A stretch of 64,000 nt of DNA from positions 372,001 through 436,000 of the forward strand of contig CAWFQH010000005.1 of the NCBI GenBank assembly GCA_963817945.1, read 5' to 3'. Each line of letters begins with the position of its first letter. The first letter of the stretch is position 1. A program made the translations under genes and the position numbers. This document shows, piece by piece, positions 16,218 to 27,073 of this stretch. Under the pieces are notes generated by a model that saw only the letters and a program-made list of their open reading frames with translations, was not told where the DNA came from and did not search any database. The DNA is from VRUE01 sp963817945 (GTDB lineage Bacteria > Actinomycetota > Thermoleophilia > Solirubrobacterales > 70-9).

Positions 16218-17291
16218 ATGACGCTCAGCGATACGAGCGCGGTACGCGATGCCCCCCCTTCGGCCGACCGCGCGCTGCTGACCCGCGACGATCGCGCGCG
16301 GCTGTTCCGCTACATGACGATGATGCGGGCTGCCGAGGAGCGGAGCCTGGCCCTCTACAAGCAGGGCAAGGTTCCCGGGTCCTTCTACGACGGCCGCGGA
16401 CAGGAGGCGATCGCGGTGGGGGCGGCGTTTGCCCTCGGTCCGCTTGATCGGCTCTGCATCCTGCATCGCAACCTCGGAGCCCATTTCGTGCGCGGTGTGA
16501 CCCCGGACCGATATCTCGCCCAATACATGGGCAGGGCAGGCGGGGTGACCGGGGGCAAGGACGGCAACATGCACTTCGGCGACCGCGGGCTGGGGTGCGT
16601 TGGGATGGTCTCGATGCTGCCCGACATGGCGCAGGTCGCCAACGGGATGGCCCTCGCTTTCAAGATGCGGGGCGAGCCCCGCGTGGCGATGACCTTCTTC
16701 GGCGAGGGCTCGACCGCCAATGGCCAGTGGCACGAGGCGATGAACTTCGCCGGAATCCACCGGCTGCCGATCGTCTTCCTCCTCGAGAACAACCAGTTCG
16801 CCTACTCGACGCCCAACGAGCTCGAGTTCGCGGTGGACCCGGTCCAGCGGGCCGCCGGCTACGGCTTTCCCGGCGTGAAAATCGACGGCAACGACGTCGA
16901 GGCTGCGTTCGAGGCGGCGCAGGCGGCCGTCGAGCACGCCCGCGGCGGTGACGGCCCGACCCTGATCGAGTGCCAGACGATGCGCATGCACGGGCACGGC
17001 GCCCATGACGACATGAGCTACGTGCCGGGCGGGTTGCTCGAGGAGTGGGAAAAGCGCGACCCGATCGAGCGTTACGCGCGGCGGCTCGCCTCCGAGCTCG
17101 GCTTCGCCGAGGAGGAGGTGACCGAGATCCGCGAGGAGGTTCGCTCCTACGTCGCCGAGTGCGCCGAGAAGGCGCTCGCATCACCGCTGCCAGATCCCGC
17201 GATCGCGACCGAGGGCGTGTTCGCCGAGCGCTGGGAGCCGCTGGGCGACGGAGAGGCGCCGTGGTCGCGCTGGGAGGAAGCCGCCCGATGA
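16218..17291 (+). CDS. 2-oxo acid dehydrogenase E1 alpha subunit (thiamine diphosphate)
   Basis: 357 aa from ATG at 16218 with GAGAGG upstream; the frame is open earlier but lacks conservation. The thiamine-diphosphate fold is clear: FFGEGSTANGQWHEAMN (Mg/ThDP motif) ending in ENN, and MRMHGHGAHDD near residue 255 at the position of the phosphorylation loop. It decarboxylates 2-oxo acids and passes the acyl group to E2. It is the first gene of an operon ending in an ELFV amino acid dehydrogenase, which favours a branched-chain keto acid substrate over pyruvate. Confidence 0.92.
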   Translation: MTLSDTSAVRDAPPSADRALLTRDDRARLFRYMTMMRAAEERSLALYKQGKVPGSFYDGRGQEAIAVGAAFALGPLDRLCILHRNLGAHFVRGVTPDRYLAQYMGRAGGVTGGKDGNMHFGDRGLGCVGMVSMLPDMAQVANGMALAFKMRGEPRVAMTFFGEGSTANGQWHEAMNFAGIHRLPIVFLLENNQFAYSTPNELEFAVDPVQRAAGYGFPGVKIDGNDVEAAFEAAQAAVEHARGGDGPTLIECQTMRMHGHGAHDDMSYVPGGLLEEWEKRDPIERYARRLASELGFAEEEVTEIREEVRSYVAECAEKALASPLPDPAIATEGVFAERWEPLGDGEAPWSRWEEAAR

Positions 17292-18253
17292 CCGAGATGA
17301 CCTATCTCGAGGCGATTTCCGACGCGCTGCGAACGGAGATGCGGCGCGATGGGGCGGTGTTCTGCCTCGGCGAGGACATCGGCGCCTTCGGCGGCGCCTT
17401 CAAAGTCACCGCCGGCTTCGCCGAGGAGTTCGGCGCGGACCGCGTGCTCGACACGCCGTTGGCCGAGAGCGCGATCGTCGGCACGGCGACGGGGGCCGCG
17501 ATCGAGGGCATGCGCCCCGTCTGCGAGATGCAGTTCGCCGACTTCATCGCCTGCGGGTTCGATCAGCTCGTCAACGTCGCGGCGAAGCTGCACTATCGGC
17601 AGGGGGTCGCGGTCCCAATCGTGGTGCGGCTGCCATCGGGAGGGGGCTTCTCCGGCGGCCCGTTCCACTCCCAGAACCCCGAGGCGTGGTTCCTCCAGGC
17701 GCCCGGGCTGAAGGTGCTGACGCCGGCCACCGCGGAGGACGCCAAGGGGTTACTCGCGAGCGCGATCCGCGACCCAAACCCGGTCTGCTTTCTTGAGCAC
17801 AAGGGCCTCTATCGCCACGTGCGGGGAGAGGTCCCGGAGGGGGAGCACACGGTGCCGATCGGCAAGGCGCGGGTGGCCCGCGAGGGCTCGGAGATGACCG
17901 TGATCGCCTATGGCTCCTCGGTTCACCTCGCCCTCGAGGCGGCCGATCAGCTCGGCGAGGACATCGAGGTCATCGATCTCCGCACCCTCTGCCCGCTCGA
18001 CCGCGAGACGATCCTCGCCAGCGCGCGAAGCACCGGCAAGGTGCTGATCGCCCACGAGGCGACCCGCGCCTGCGGCGCCGGGGCCGAGGTGGCCGGGCTG
18101 ATCGGCGAAGAAGCGTTCGAGGAGCTCGACGCGCCGATCCGCCGCCTGACGGCGCCCGACGTCCCGATTCCGTTCAGCCCGCCGCTCGAGCAGGCGGTCC
18201 TCCCCCAGCTCGAAGACATGAAGGAGGCGTGTCGTGAGCTCCTCGCATACTGA
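17288..18253 (+). CDS. 2-oxo acid dehydrogenase E1 beta subunit
   Basis: 321 aa from ATG at 17288 in an ATGA overlap with E1 alpha. It has the ThDP-binding glutamate region LAESAIVGTATGAAIEGMRP, QFADFIACGFDQ, and the C-terminal transketolase domain with VIDLRTLCPLDRETI. It forms an alpha2beta2 E1 with the upstream product. Confidence 0.93.
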   Translation: MTEMTYLEAISDALRTEMRRDGAVFCLGEDIGAFGGAFKVTAGFAEEFGADRVLDTPLAESAIVGTATGAAIEGMRPVCEMQFADFIACGFDQLVNVAAKLHYRQGVAVPIVVRLPSGGGFSGGPFHSQNPEAWFLQAPGLKVLTPATAEDAKGLLASAIRDPNPVCFLEHKGLYRHVRGEVPEGEHTVPIGKARVAREGSEMTVIAYGSSVHLALEAADQLGEDIEVIDLRTLCPLDRETILASARSTGKVLIAHEATRACGAGAEVAGLIGEEAFEELDAPIRRLTAPDVPIPFSPPLEQAVLPQLEDMKEACRELLAY

Positions 18254-19466
18254 GGCCTCGATCGTTGAGGTCTCGATGCCGCAGATGGGGGTCTCGGTCG
18301 CCGAGGGGACGATCCTCGAGTGGCGCAAGCGCCCAGGTGACTGGGTCGAGGCCGATGAGTCGATCTGCGACGTCAGCACCGACAAGATCGATGTCGAGAT
18401 CCCGTCCCCAGCCTCCGGCCGCCTCGAGCGGATCCTGATCGAACCCGGCGAGACGGTCCCCGTAGGCACGCTGCTCGCCGAGCTCGATACCGCGGCGGCG
18501 CCCGGCGAGGCGCACCCGGAGGAGGCGCGAGAGCCAGCGGAGGTCGACCGCTCCAGGTTCTACTCGCCAGTCGTGCGCAGGATCGCCGACGAGCACGGGC
18601 TCGATCTCGAGCAGGTCGAAGGCAGCGGCATCGGCGGCCGGGTGCGAAAGGCGGATTTGATCGCCTTCCTCGAGGACGGCGGGGCGAAGGAGGAGCGGGA
18701 GGAGCGGCCAATGCACATCGAGTCTCCCTACCAGCCCGAGCCGCAACCGACCGCCTCGGCCGAGGACCTGATCGGGCCCACCAGGCGCGAACAGATGTCG
18801 CCGATGCGGGGGCAGATCGCGCGCCACATGCTCGATAGCCGCCGCGCCTCAGCGCACTGCACGACGATCGTCGAGGTCGACTTCTCGCGAATCGTCCGTC
18901 GGCGCCGGGAGCTGCGCGAGGCGATGGCTCGTCGCGGCGTCAACCTCACCTACCTCGCCTTCGTCGCCCGAGAGGCGGTGGCGGCGCTGGACCGACACCC
19001 GATTCTCAACGCCTCGATCGAGGGCGAGGAGATCGTCTACCACGACCAGGTCAATCTCGGTATCGCCGTCGCCCTCGAGGACGGCTTGGTCGTGCCCGTG
19101 ATCCGGCAGGCGCGGCTCAGCCTCGAAGGCTTCGCGGCCGCGATCGGCGACCTGGCGACCCGGGCTCGCGAGAAGCGGCTGCATCCCGACGAGGTTCAGG
19201 GCGGAACTTTCACGATCACCAATCCAGGCCAGTTCGGGGCGGTGCTCGCGACCCCGATCATCAACCAGCCCCAGGTCGCGATCCTCGACCTGGAGGCGAT
19301 CGTCAAGCGACCGGTGGTCGTCGAGCGAAACGGTGACGAGGCGATCGCGATCCGCCCGATGTCCTACCTCTGCATGTCCTGGGACCACCGGGCACTCGAC
19401 GGGGCCGAGGCAGCCCGGTTCCTGGCGGGGATGAAGGAGGCCTTGGAGGAGGGAAGGTCGGAGTGA
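18234..19466 (+). CDS. 2-oxo acid dehydrogenase E2 (dihydrolipoamide acyltransferase)
   Basis: 410 aa. There is one lipoyl domain (lysine in STDKIDVEIP, about residue 45), a peripheral subunit-binding domain (SPVVRRIADEHGLDLEQVEGSG, about 103-135), a Pro/Glu-rich linker, then the acyltransferase domain with the active site SWDHRALDG near the C-terminus. GTG at 18234 has AAGGAGG 6-7 nt upstream and overlaps the E1 beta end by 20 bp. No E3 (lipoamide dehydrogenase) gene is present here, so the complex must borrow one from elsewhere. Confidence 0.93.
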   Translation: MSSSHTEASIVEVSMPQMGVSVAEGTILEWRKRPGDWVEADESICDVSTDKIDVEIPSPASGRLERILIEPGETVPVGTLLAELDTAAAPGEAHPEEAREPAEVDRSRFYSPVVRRIADEHGLDLEQVEGSGIGGRVRKADLIAFLEDGGAKEEREERPMHIESPYQPEPQPTASAEDLIGPTRREQMSPMRGQIARHMLDSRRASAHCTTIVEVDFSRIVRRRRELREAMARRGVNLTYLAFVAREAVAALDRHPILNASIEGEEIVYHDQVNLGIAVALEDGLVVPVIRQARLSLEGFAAAIGDLATRAREKRLHPDEVQGGTFTITNPGQFGAVLATPIINQPQVAILDLEAIVKRPVVVERNGDEAIAIRPMSYLCMSWDHRALDGAEAARFLAGMKEALEEGRSE

Positions 19467-20554
19467 TGCGCACGCTGAACGCGCCCGTCTCGCCTGCGCG
19501 GGCGATGGCGCGAACCTCCGGCTACGAGGATCTGCTGGTCCTCTCCGGGCCCCGCAGCGGGGCAACGATCGCGATCGCGGTCCATTCCACCGCCCTCGGC
19601 CCGGCGCTCGGCGGCGTGCGGATGTGGCACTACGACTCGGCCGAGCACGGCGTCGCGGACGCCCTGCGGCTGGCGCGGGCGATGACCTACAAGGCGGCCG
19701 CCGCCGGGCTCGACCTCGGCGGCGGCAAGGGCGTGATCTGCGCCCCGACGCCCGAGCGGCCCCGGGGCGAGCTGCGGCGGCGGATGCTGCTCGACTTCGG
19801 CGACGCGGTCGAGTCGCTCGACGGTCGCTACGTGACCGCGGAGGACGTCGGCACCGGCGCCGCCGACATGGTCGCGATCGCCGAGCGATCCGGCCATGTG
19901 GTCGGCCTGCCGACCGAGCGCGGCGGCCGCGGCGATCCAAGCCCGCTCACCGCCCGCGGCGTGCAGGCGGCAATCGGCGCCTGCCTCGAGCATCGTTTCG
20001 GGGATGCCTCGCTGGCCGGTATCCGGGTCTGCGTGGTCGGCGTCGGCAACGTCGGCAGCCGGCTGGCGCGGATGCTCGCCGGCGCCGGCGCGGAGCTCGC
20101 AATCTCCGACATCGATCCCGCCCAGAGGCCGCTCGCCGATGAGCTCGGGGCCGCATGGGTCGATCCAAAGGAAGCGATCGCAGCCGACTGCGACGTGCTC
20201 GCTCCTTGCGCACTCGGCGGCGCAATCGACGCGGGCGCGGTTGCGCGGCTGCGCTGCCGGATCGTCTGTGGGTCCGCCAACAACATGCTCTCCGACGAGC
20301 GACTCGCCGACGCGCTGGCGGGCAAGGGGATCCTCTTCGCCCCCGACTTCATCGCCAACGCCGGCGGCCTGATCAACGTCTACGCCGAGCTGCACGATCT
20401 GGACGACGAAGTGGTCCTGCGCCTCGTCGACCGGATCGGCCCGACGCTGCGCCGAATCCTCGAAGCAGCCGACCGGAAGGGCGTGACGCCGCTCGCCGCA
20501 GCCCAGGAGCAGGCTCTGAAGCGCCTGCAGGGAGCGACGATCGCGGCCGCGTAG
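19463..20554 (+). CDS. Leucine/valine/phenylalanine dehydrogenase (ELFV family)
   Basis: 363 aa. It has the glycine-rich substrate loop with catalytic lysines (MTYKAAAAGLDLGGGKGVI), the catalytic aspartate region YVTAEDVGTGAADM, and the NAD-binding VVGVGNVGSRLA. It deaminates branched-chain (or aromatic) amino acids to the 2-oxo acids. GTG at 19463 overlaps the E2 stop; an ATG directly follows. Order and overlaps indicate one operon converting branched-chain amino acids to acyl-CoA. Confidence 0.92.
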   Translation: MMRTLNAPVSPARAMARTSGYEDLLVLSGPRSGATIAIAVHSTALGPALGGVRMWHYDSAEHGVADALRLARAMTYKAAAAGLDLGGGKGVICAPTPERPRGELRRRMLLDFGDAVESLDGRYVTAEDVGTGAADMVAIAERSGHVVGLPTERGGRGDPSPLTARGVQAAIGACLEHRFGDASLAGIRVCVVGVGNVGSRLARMLAGAGAELAISDIDPAQRPLADELGAAWVDPKEAIAADCDVLAPCALGGAIDAGAVARLRCRIVCGSANNMLSDERLADALAGKGILFAPDFIANAGGLINVYAELHDLDDEVVLRLVDRIGPTLRRILEAADRKGVTPLAAAQEQALKRLQGATIAAA

Positions 20555-20567
20555 ACCGGACGACGGA

Positions 20568-21206
20568 TCACGGCGCACCGGTGGAGACCGAGCCCATCGC
20601 GCGCGTATTCCACGCCCGCTCCATCTGCCGCATCAACGCCGGGTACACGATCCAGTACCGGAATGGCTTGATCAGGGCCATGTAGGCGGTGCCGAAAGAG
20701 CCACGAGGTCTGACGTAGACGGCCATCCGCCCTTGGTAGCGGCCGTCGCCCCGATCGACCCAGCCCAGATGGGCAACACCGTGGACGGTCTTGTTCGAGA
20801 CCTCGGCGGCAGCCTCCCGGTCGGTGCGGTAGAGGGGGACAAAGGGCAGCGAGCCGAAGGTCATCTCCGACGCGGTGCCACGCAGGTCGGGTGGGAGGCG
20901 GTCACGCAAAGAAGTCTCGTTGGTGCCGGGGATCGGCAGCTCGCCGGCCCCGTGGTCCTCGACCGAGGTCGAGATCTCGCCGAGATCGAACCAGCTGCCG
21001 AGACGATCACGGAGGTTCCAGAGGAAGCGGGCTTGGCGGGAGTCAGCATTGGACGGGTCGAAGGACCCGAACAGCTCGAGCAAGGCCTCGAAGTCCTCAG
21101 AACCCCCGGATACCGGCAGGGCCCAAACGTCTTCCAAGGTGAAGTCGGGAACGATCTCGTGGATGCGCCAGGGGCGGCGTTCATGCTCGGCATTCGGGAG
21201 CTTCAT
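20568..21206 (-). CDS. DUF2867 family protein
   Basis: 212 aa from ATG at 21206, preceded by GGAGG at good spacing; the frame is open further but only through the promoter. Segments FTLEDVWALPVSGGSEDFEALL, SLPFVPLYRTDREAAAEVSN and YMALIKPFRYWIVYPALM match DUF2867, a family often fused to or found near epimerases; function unknown. It is transcribed away from a TetR regulator, with two matching operators between, so it is probably the regulator's main target. Confidence 0.82.
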   Translation of the reverse strand: MKLPNAEHERRPWRIHEIVPDFTLEDVWALPVSGGSEDFEALLELFGSFDPSNADSRQARFLWNLRDRLGSWFDLGEISTSVEDHGAGELPIPGTNETSLRDRLPPDLRGTASEMTFGSLPFVPLYRTDREAAAEVSNKTVHGVAHLGWVDRGDGRYQGRMAVYVRPRGSFGTAYMALIKPFRYWIVYPALMRQMERAWNTRAMGSVSTGAP

Positions 21207-21217
21207 CTCTTCCCTCC

Positions 21218-21239
21218 GTCCATACGCTGTCGTATGGAC
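21218..21239. promoter_or_regulatory. Operator 1 of the TetR locus
   Basis: Perfect inverted repeat with 9-bp arms (GTCCATACG and complement) and a CTGT centre. Its core ATACG-N4-CGTAT is shared with operator 2. It overlaps the -10/transcription start of the DUF2867 promoter. Confidence 0.7.
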
Positions 21240-21266
21240 ATTAGGCGCGCTGCTTGCGCTTGTCAA
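21238..21266 (-). promoter_or_regulatory. Promoter of the DUF2867 gene
   Basis: On the minus strand TTGACA (21266-21261), 17-bp spacer, TAATGT (21243-21238). Operator 1 covers the -10 end and operator 2 abuts the -35. Confidence 0.65.
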
Positions 21267-21282
21267 TACGGTGCCGTATAGA
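21254..21282 (+). promoter_or_regulatory. Promoter of the tetR-type gene
   Basis: TTGCGC (21254-21259), 17-bp spacer, TATAGA (21277-21282), 8 nt before the GTG start. Operator 2 lies in the spacer and -10, so the gene is probably autoregulated. Confidence 0.5.
21266..21279. promoter_or_regulatory. Operator 2 of the TetR locus
   Basis: Palindrome ATACGGTGCCGTAT, with the same ATACG-N4-CGTAT core as operator 1, centre-to-centre 44 bp. Confidence 0.7.
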
Positions 21283-21290
21283 TACACCCG

Positions 21291-21854
21291 GTGGCCAAGC
21301 TTCGAACTCCCCGCAACGCCTGGGTAGAGGCGGCACTGCGGGCGCTTGCGACGGAGGGGCCGGAGGGCATCCGGGTCGAGGCGCTGGCGGCGCGGCTAAA
21401 AGTCTCGAAGGGGGGTTTCTACTGGCACTTCAAGGACCGCTCGGCCCTACTCGAAGAGATGCTCGACAGCTGGGAGCAGAGCGTGGTGGGCGACGTCATC
21501 GCCCGGGTCGAGAGCGAGCCGGGCGAGCCGCGCGAGAAGCTGCAGCACCTCTTCGAGCTGGCCTCCAGCTCCTCGGCCGACCTGCTGCCGGTCGAGCTGG
21601 CGTTGCGGGACTGGTCGCGACGTGACAAAGGGGTCGCCGCCCGGCTGCACCGGGTAGACAACCAGCGCATGGAGTACCTGCGCTCGCTGTTCGGTGCCAT
21701 CTGCGCCGACGAAGACGACGTCGAGGCGCGCAGCATCCTTGCTTTCTCGCTTTTCATCGGCAGTAACTTCATCCTCGCCGAGCACCAAGGCAGGAGCCGG
21801 GGGCAGGTCCTGCAGCTCGCGATCGACCGCCTGCTCGCCGAGTCCTGGAGCTGA
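21291..21854 (+). CDS. TetR family transcriptional regulator
   Basis: 187 aa from GTG at 21291 without a ribosome site, so probably leaderless. The N-terminal helix-turn-helix is GIRVEALAARLKVSKGGFYWHF (about residues 25-47), the classic TetR recognition helix. The C-terminal ligand domain is unassigned. Two operators lie just upstream. It heads a run DCC protein - ABC ATPase - ABC permease and faces the DUF2867 gene, so it may control both. Confidence 0.92.
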   Translation: MAKLRTPRNAWVEAALRALATEGPEGIRVEALAARLKVSKGGFYWHFKDRSALLEEMLDSWEQSVVGDVIARVESEPGEPREKLQHLFELASSSSADLLPVELALRDWSRRDKGVAARLHRVDNQRMEYLRSLFGAICADEDDVEARSILAFSLFIGSNFILAEHQGRSRGQVLQLAIDRLLAESWS

Positions 21855-21855
21855 G

Positions 21856-22263
21856 ATGGCCGGCCACGCGACGAGGCGGCCCGTGCTCCTCTTCGACGGC
21901 GACTGCGCCTTCTGCACGAGCTGCGCGCGCCTGCTCGAGCGGATCGGCCCAAAGGCGGAAATCGTCGCCTGGCAGGTCACCGACCTAGACGAGCTGGGGA
22001 TAACCCCGGCGCGGGCCGCCGAGGCCGTGCAGTGGATCGGGGCCGACGGCACGGTCCGCGCCGGGCACGAAGCGATCGCCGTAGTCCTGGGCACGGCCGG
22101 AGCTTTCTGGCGGATCGCCGGCCGAGCGATCCTGCTGCCGGGGGTCTCGTCGCTGGCGGCAGCGAGCTACCGCCTGGTTGCCCGCAACAGGCACCGGCTG
22201 CCGGGGGGAACGCCCGCCTGCGCCACCGGGCATGACGCCGCCGGGGCCCCGCCGCGACAGTGA
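21856..22263 (+). CDS. DCC-family (DUF393) thiol-disulfide oxidoreductase-like protein
   Basis: 135 aa. VLLFDGDCAFCTSCARLLER is the family motif DxxCxxC, a thioredoxin-like CxxC at residues about 15-18. The C-terminal part has a hydrophobic helix (AGRAILLPGVSSLAAASYRL). It follows the TetR gene by 1 bp with GGAG before the ATG. The redox partner is unknown. Confidence 0.88.
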   Translation: MAGHATRRPVLLFDGDCAFCTSCARLLERIGPKAEIVAWQVTDLDELGITPARAAEAVQWIGADGTVRAGHEAIAVVLGTAGAFWRIAGRAILLPGVSSLAAASYRLVARNRHRLPGGTPACATGHDAAGAPPRQ

Positions 22264-22288
22264 CGACCAGAGGGGAGATCGAAAGACT

Positions 22289-23137
22289 GTGAGGATGACC
22301 GCCGCCCTATCGGCCCGTGGCCTCTCCAAGCGCTACGGCAGGACGACCGCGCTCGACGCCGTCGATCTCGAGGTCGCAGCGGGTGAGCTCGTCGGCCTGC
22401 TCGGCCCCAATGGGGCGGGCAAGTCGACGCTGGTGAAGATCGCCTGTGGCCTGGTCCGGCCGACGGCCGGCGAGGCGCACGTCGTGGGCGCGCCGGCCGG
22501 CAGCCGAGCTGCACGAGCGTCCACCGGCTACCTCGCCGAGCTGTTTCGCTTTCCGGGCTGGGCTCGCGCCGAGGAGGTGCTCGCGCTGCATCAGCGTCTG
22601 GCCCGCTCCGACGGCGGGGCGGCAGAGCGGGAGGGGCTGCTGGCGCGGGTCGGCCTCAAAGGCGAGGGCGGGCGCCGAATGGAGACGATGAGCAAGGGCA
22701 TGCAGCAGCGGCTGGGCATCGCCCAGGCTCTGATCGGGGCCCCACGGCTCGTCCTGCTCGATGAGCCGACGAGCGCGCTCGACCCAGGCGGCCGTCGCAC
22801 GGTGCGCGACCTGCTCCTCGGCCTTCGCGACCAAGGCGTCGGCGTGCTGCTGAACTCACACCTGCTCAGCGAGATCGAGCTCGTCTGCGACCGGGTCGTC
22901 ATCATTGACGGCGGCCGGGTGGTGACCGAGGGACGGCCGCAGGACCTGACCGCGCCCGGCGGCGTCGAGGTCGAGACCTCCGAAGGCACGCAGCGGCTGC
23001 CCGACGCGCGCCGGGAGGACATCCCGCGAATCGTTCGCGAGCTCGTGGCCGGGGGCGCCGAGGTCTACGGCGTCCGCGCCGTGAACGGCACGCTCGAGGA
23101 CGCCTATCTCGCCGCCGTCGTGGGGCGCGACGAGTGA
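22289..23137 (+). CDS. ABC transporter ATPase (NosF-like)
   Basis: 282 aa from GTG at 22289, which has AGGGGAG about 11 nt upstream; an ATG 6 bp on is the alternative. Walker A is GPNGAGKST, the signature is MSKGMQQRLGIAQAL, and Walker B is LVLLDEPTSALD. The MSKGMQQR signature and C-terminal regulatory tail are typical of NosF/CcmA-like ATPases paired with ABC-2 permeases. It overlaps the next gene by 4 bp. Confidence 0.92.
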   Translation: MRMTAALSARGLSKRYGRTTALDAVDLEVAAGELVGLLGPNGAGKSTLVKIACGLVRPTAGEAHVVGAPAGSRAARASTGYLAELFRFPGWARAEEVLALHQRLARSDGGAAEREGLLARVGLKGEGGRRMETMSKGMQQRLGIAQALIGAPRLVLLDEPTSALDPGGRRTVRDLLLGLRDQGVGVLLNSHLLSEIELVCDRVVIIDGGRVVTEGRPQDLTAPGGVEVETSEGTQRLPDARREDIPRIVRELVAGGAEVYGVRAVNGTLEDAYLAAVVGRDE

Positions 23138-23991
23138 GCGACGCGATCACCATCGCGGCTCATGCGCTGCGCGAGGCGGTCCGCCGCCGGGTGCTACTCG
23201 TCGTCGCGCTGCTAACGGCCGCCTTCCTCGGGCTCTACGCGTTGGCCGCCTTCGAGGCCTTCGATTCGCTCGAGCGCGAAAGCAGCGGGGGCTTCGTCCC
23301 GATCGACGAGCGGGCGCTGGCGGGCGGGACGCTGCTCGGCCTGGCGATGTTCGTCGCCCTCTTCCTCGGCGTCGTGCTGGCCGTATTCCTCACGCTCGGC
23401 GCGGTCCGCGGCGACGCCGAGCGCGGCCTGCTGCAGCCACTGGTCGTGCGCCCAGTGGGGCGGACGACGCTGCTCGTCGGACGGCTGCTCGCCGCCTCCG
23501 CGGTTTGCGCTCCCTACGTTGTCGCCGTCTTCCTCGCCGCCGCCCTAATCACCCAGGCCGCCGGCGACTTCACCCCCGGGTCACTCGTCGTCCCCGCCGC
23601 CGGCCTGGCACTGGGCGTCGTCACCGTGGTGGCGATCTCGCTGCTCGGCTCGACGGTGCTCGGGACCACCGCCAACGGCATCGCGATCTTCATGGTCTTC
23701 GCCACGGGCCTCGCCGCCGGGCTGGTGGGCCAGATCGGCGACGCGCTCGACGTCGACGGCCTAACGACGGCGAGCTCGATCGTTGCCTGGATCGTCCCGT
23801 TCGAGGCGCTCTACCAGAACGGCCTCTACGCGCTGACCTCGGACATCGGCGGCGCGACCGGCGTGATTGTGCAGCTCGGGCCGTTCGGCGGCGCCAGCAA
23901 CGTCAGCGCGACGATCTGGCTCTGGGCCGTGGCGTGGTCCGCCGCCGTGCTGGCGCTGGCGGCGCTGGCGTTCGGACGCCGCGACCTCTGA
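23134..23991 (+). CDS. ABC-2 permease (NosY-like)
   Basis: 285 aa with six hydrophobic segments. HALREAVRRRVLLVVALLTAAFL at the N-terminus, the RGDAERGLLQPLVVRPVGRTTLLVGRLLA cytoplasmic loop, and VAISLLGSTVLGTTANGIAIFM are the NosY/ABC-2 pattern. It starts in a GTGA overlap with the ATPase. It is the last gene of the TetR-DCC-ABC unit. Confidence 0.9.
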   Translation: MSDAITIAAHALREAVRRRVLLVVALLTAAFLGLYALAAFEAFDSLERESSGGFVPIDERALAGGTLLGLAMFVALFLGVVLAVFLTLGAVRGDAERGLLQPLVVRPVGRTTLLVGRLLAASAVCAPYVVAVFLAAALITQAAGDFTPGSLVVPAAGLALGVVTVVAISLLGSTVLGTTANGIAIFMVFATGLAAGLVGQIGDALDVDGLTTASSIVAWIVPFEALYQNGLYALTSDIGGATGVIVQLGPFGGASNVSATIWLWAVAWSAAVLALAALAFGRRDL

Positions 23992-24009
23992 GCATCGGCT
24001 AGCCGATGC
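23992..24009. terminator. Perfect 18-bp palindrome between convergent genes
   Basis: GCATCGGCTAGCCGATGC directly follows the permease stop. It is placed to terminate both the exporter operon and the convergent UvrA-like gene. Confidence 0.5.
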
Positions 24010-24048
24010 CAGACCGTGATCAGCAGGAGTAGCGAAACGCCTGTCGGG

Positions 24049-26439
<2,391 letters not shown>

Positions 26440-26712
26440 CGTGTCTCCATCTGCCCATACCTTGCCATGCACGGGGAGTTTGCCTGCTGTGCGGCGCTCG
26501 GTTGTTCAGGAAGGGCGCAACCTGAAGGAGCGGCGGCCTGAGAGCCCGCAAAGGACACCTAAGTTGAGTGGGTCACCTATCAAACAGCAGACGGCAATCG
26601 ACCTGGCCTCCGAGACCGAGTCCGCGTCGACACAGTGCGCCTCAGGCTCGCGCCCGCGTGTAATCGCAGTCGTAAATTAGGAAGCAGCAAGACGACTAAC
26701 GAAAGGGAATGA

Positions 26713-26994
26713 ATGGCACCCGCAGGGCATGCACTCGAATCAGAGGCAAGGGCCGAGCTACTCGAAGCAGAGGCAAGGGCCGAGCTGGTTGTCCTGGTCG
26801 AGCTTGATGGAACCCCGATGCACGCGATTGAGATCAAGCCAAAGCCTGGACAATCTCGCCTAGAAATCAGAGAAGCAGTCGAACGGTGCGAAACGACCGG
26901 CTGGATCAAAACCGGTCCCGCCCGAGGCCCCGACCCCCGGATGCATCTGACGACGGCCGGACGTGCGGAGCTTGCGTCGCGCCGCTCGGGCTAA
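26713..26994 (+). CDS. Small protein, possible winged-helix C-terminus
   Basis: 93 aa, ATG with AAAGGG upstream. It starts with a duplicated acidic helix (ESEARAELLEAEARAELV). The C-terminal half, REAVERCETTGWIK...MHLTTAGRAELASRR, has the look of a MarR/PadR-type winged-helix wing and final helix. No family is recognised. The 233 bp between it and the UvrA-like start holds no other gene. Confidence 0.5.
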   Translation: MAPAGHALESEARAELLEAEARAELVVLVELDGTPMHAIEIKPKPGQSRLEIREAVERCETTGWIKTGPARGPDPRMHLTTAGRAELASRRSG

Positions 26995-27073
26995 GGTCGA
27001 ATCCGCGAGCCCCCGTTCGTCTCATGGGTAAAGGAGCTAAGAGGAAGCTCCCGTAACCGAAAGGATTCGAGAG

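Noticed and set aside
15971..16219. N-terminal extension of the carboxyl methyltransferase to 357 aa
   Set aside because: Family conservation begins at SISPTAHYTG; the extra residues are Arg-rich and lie over the divergent promoter region.
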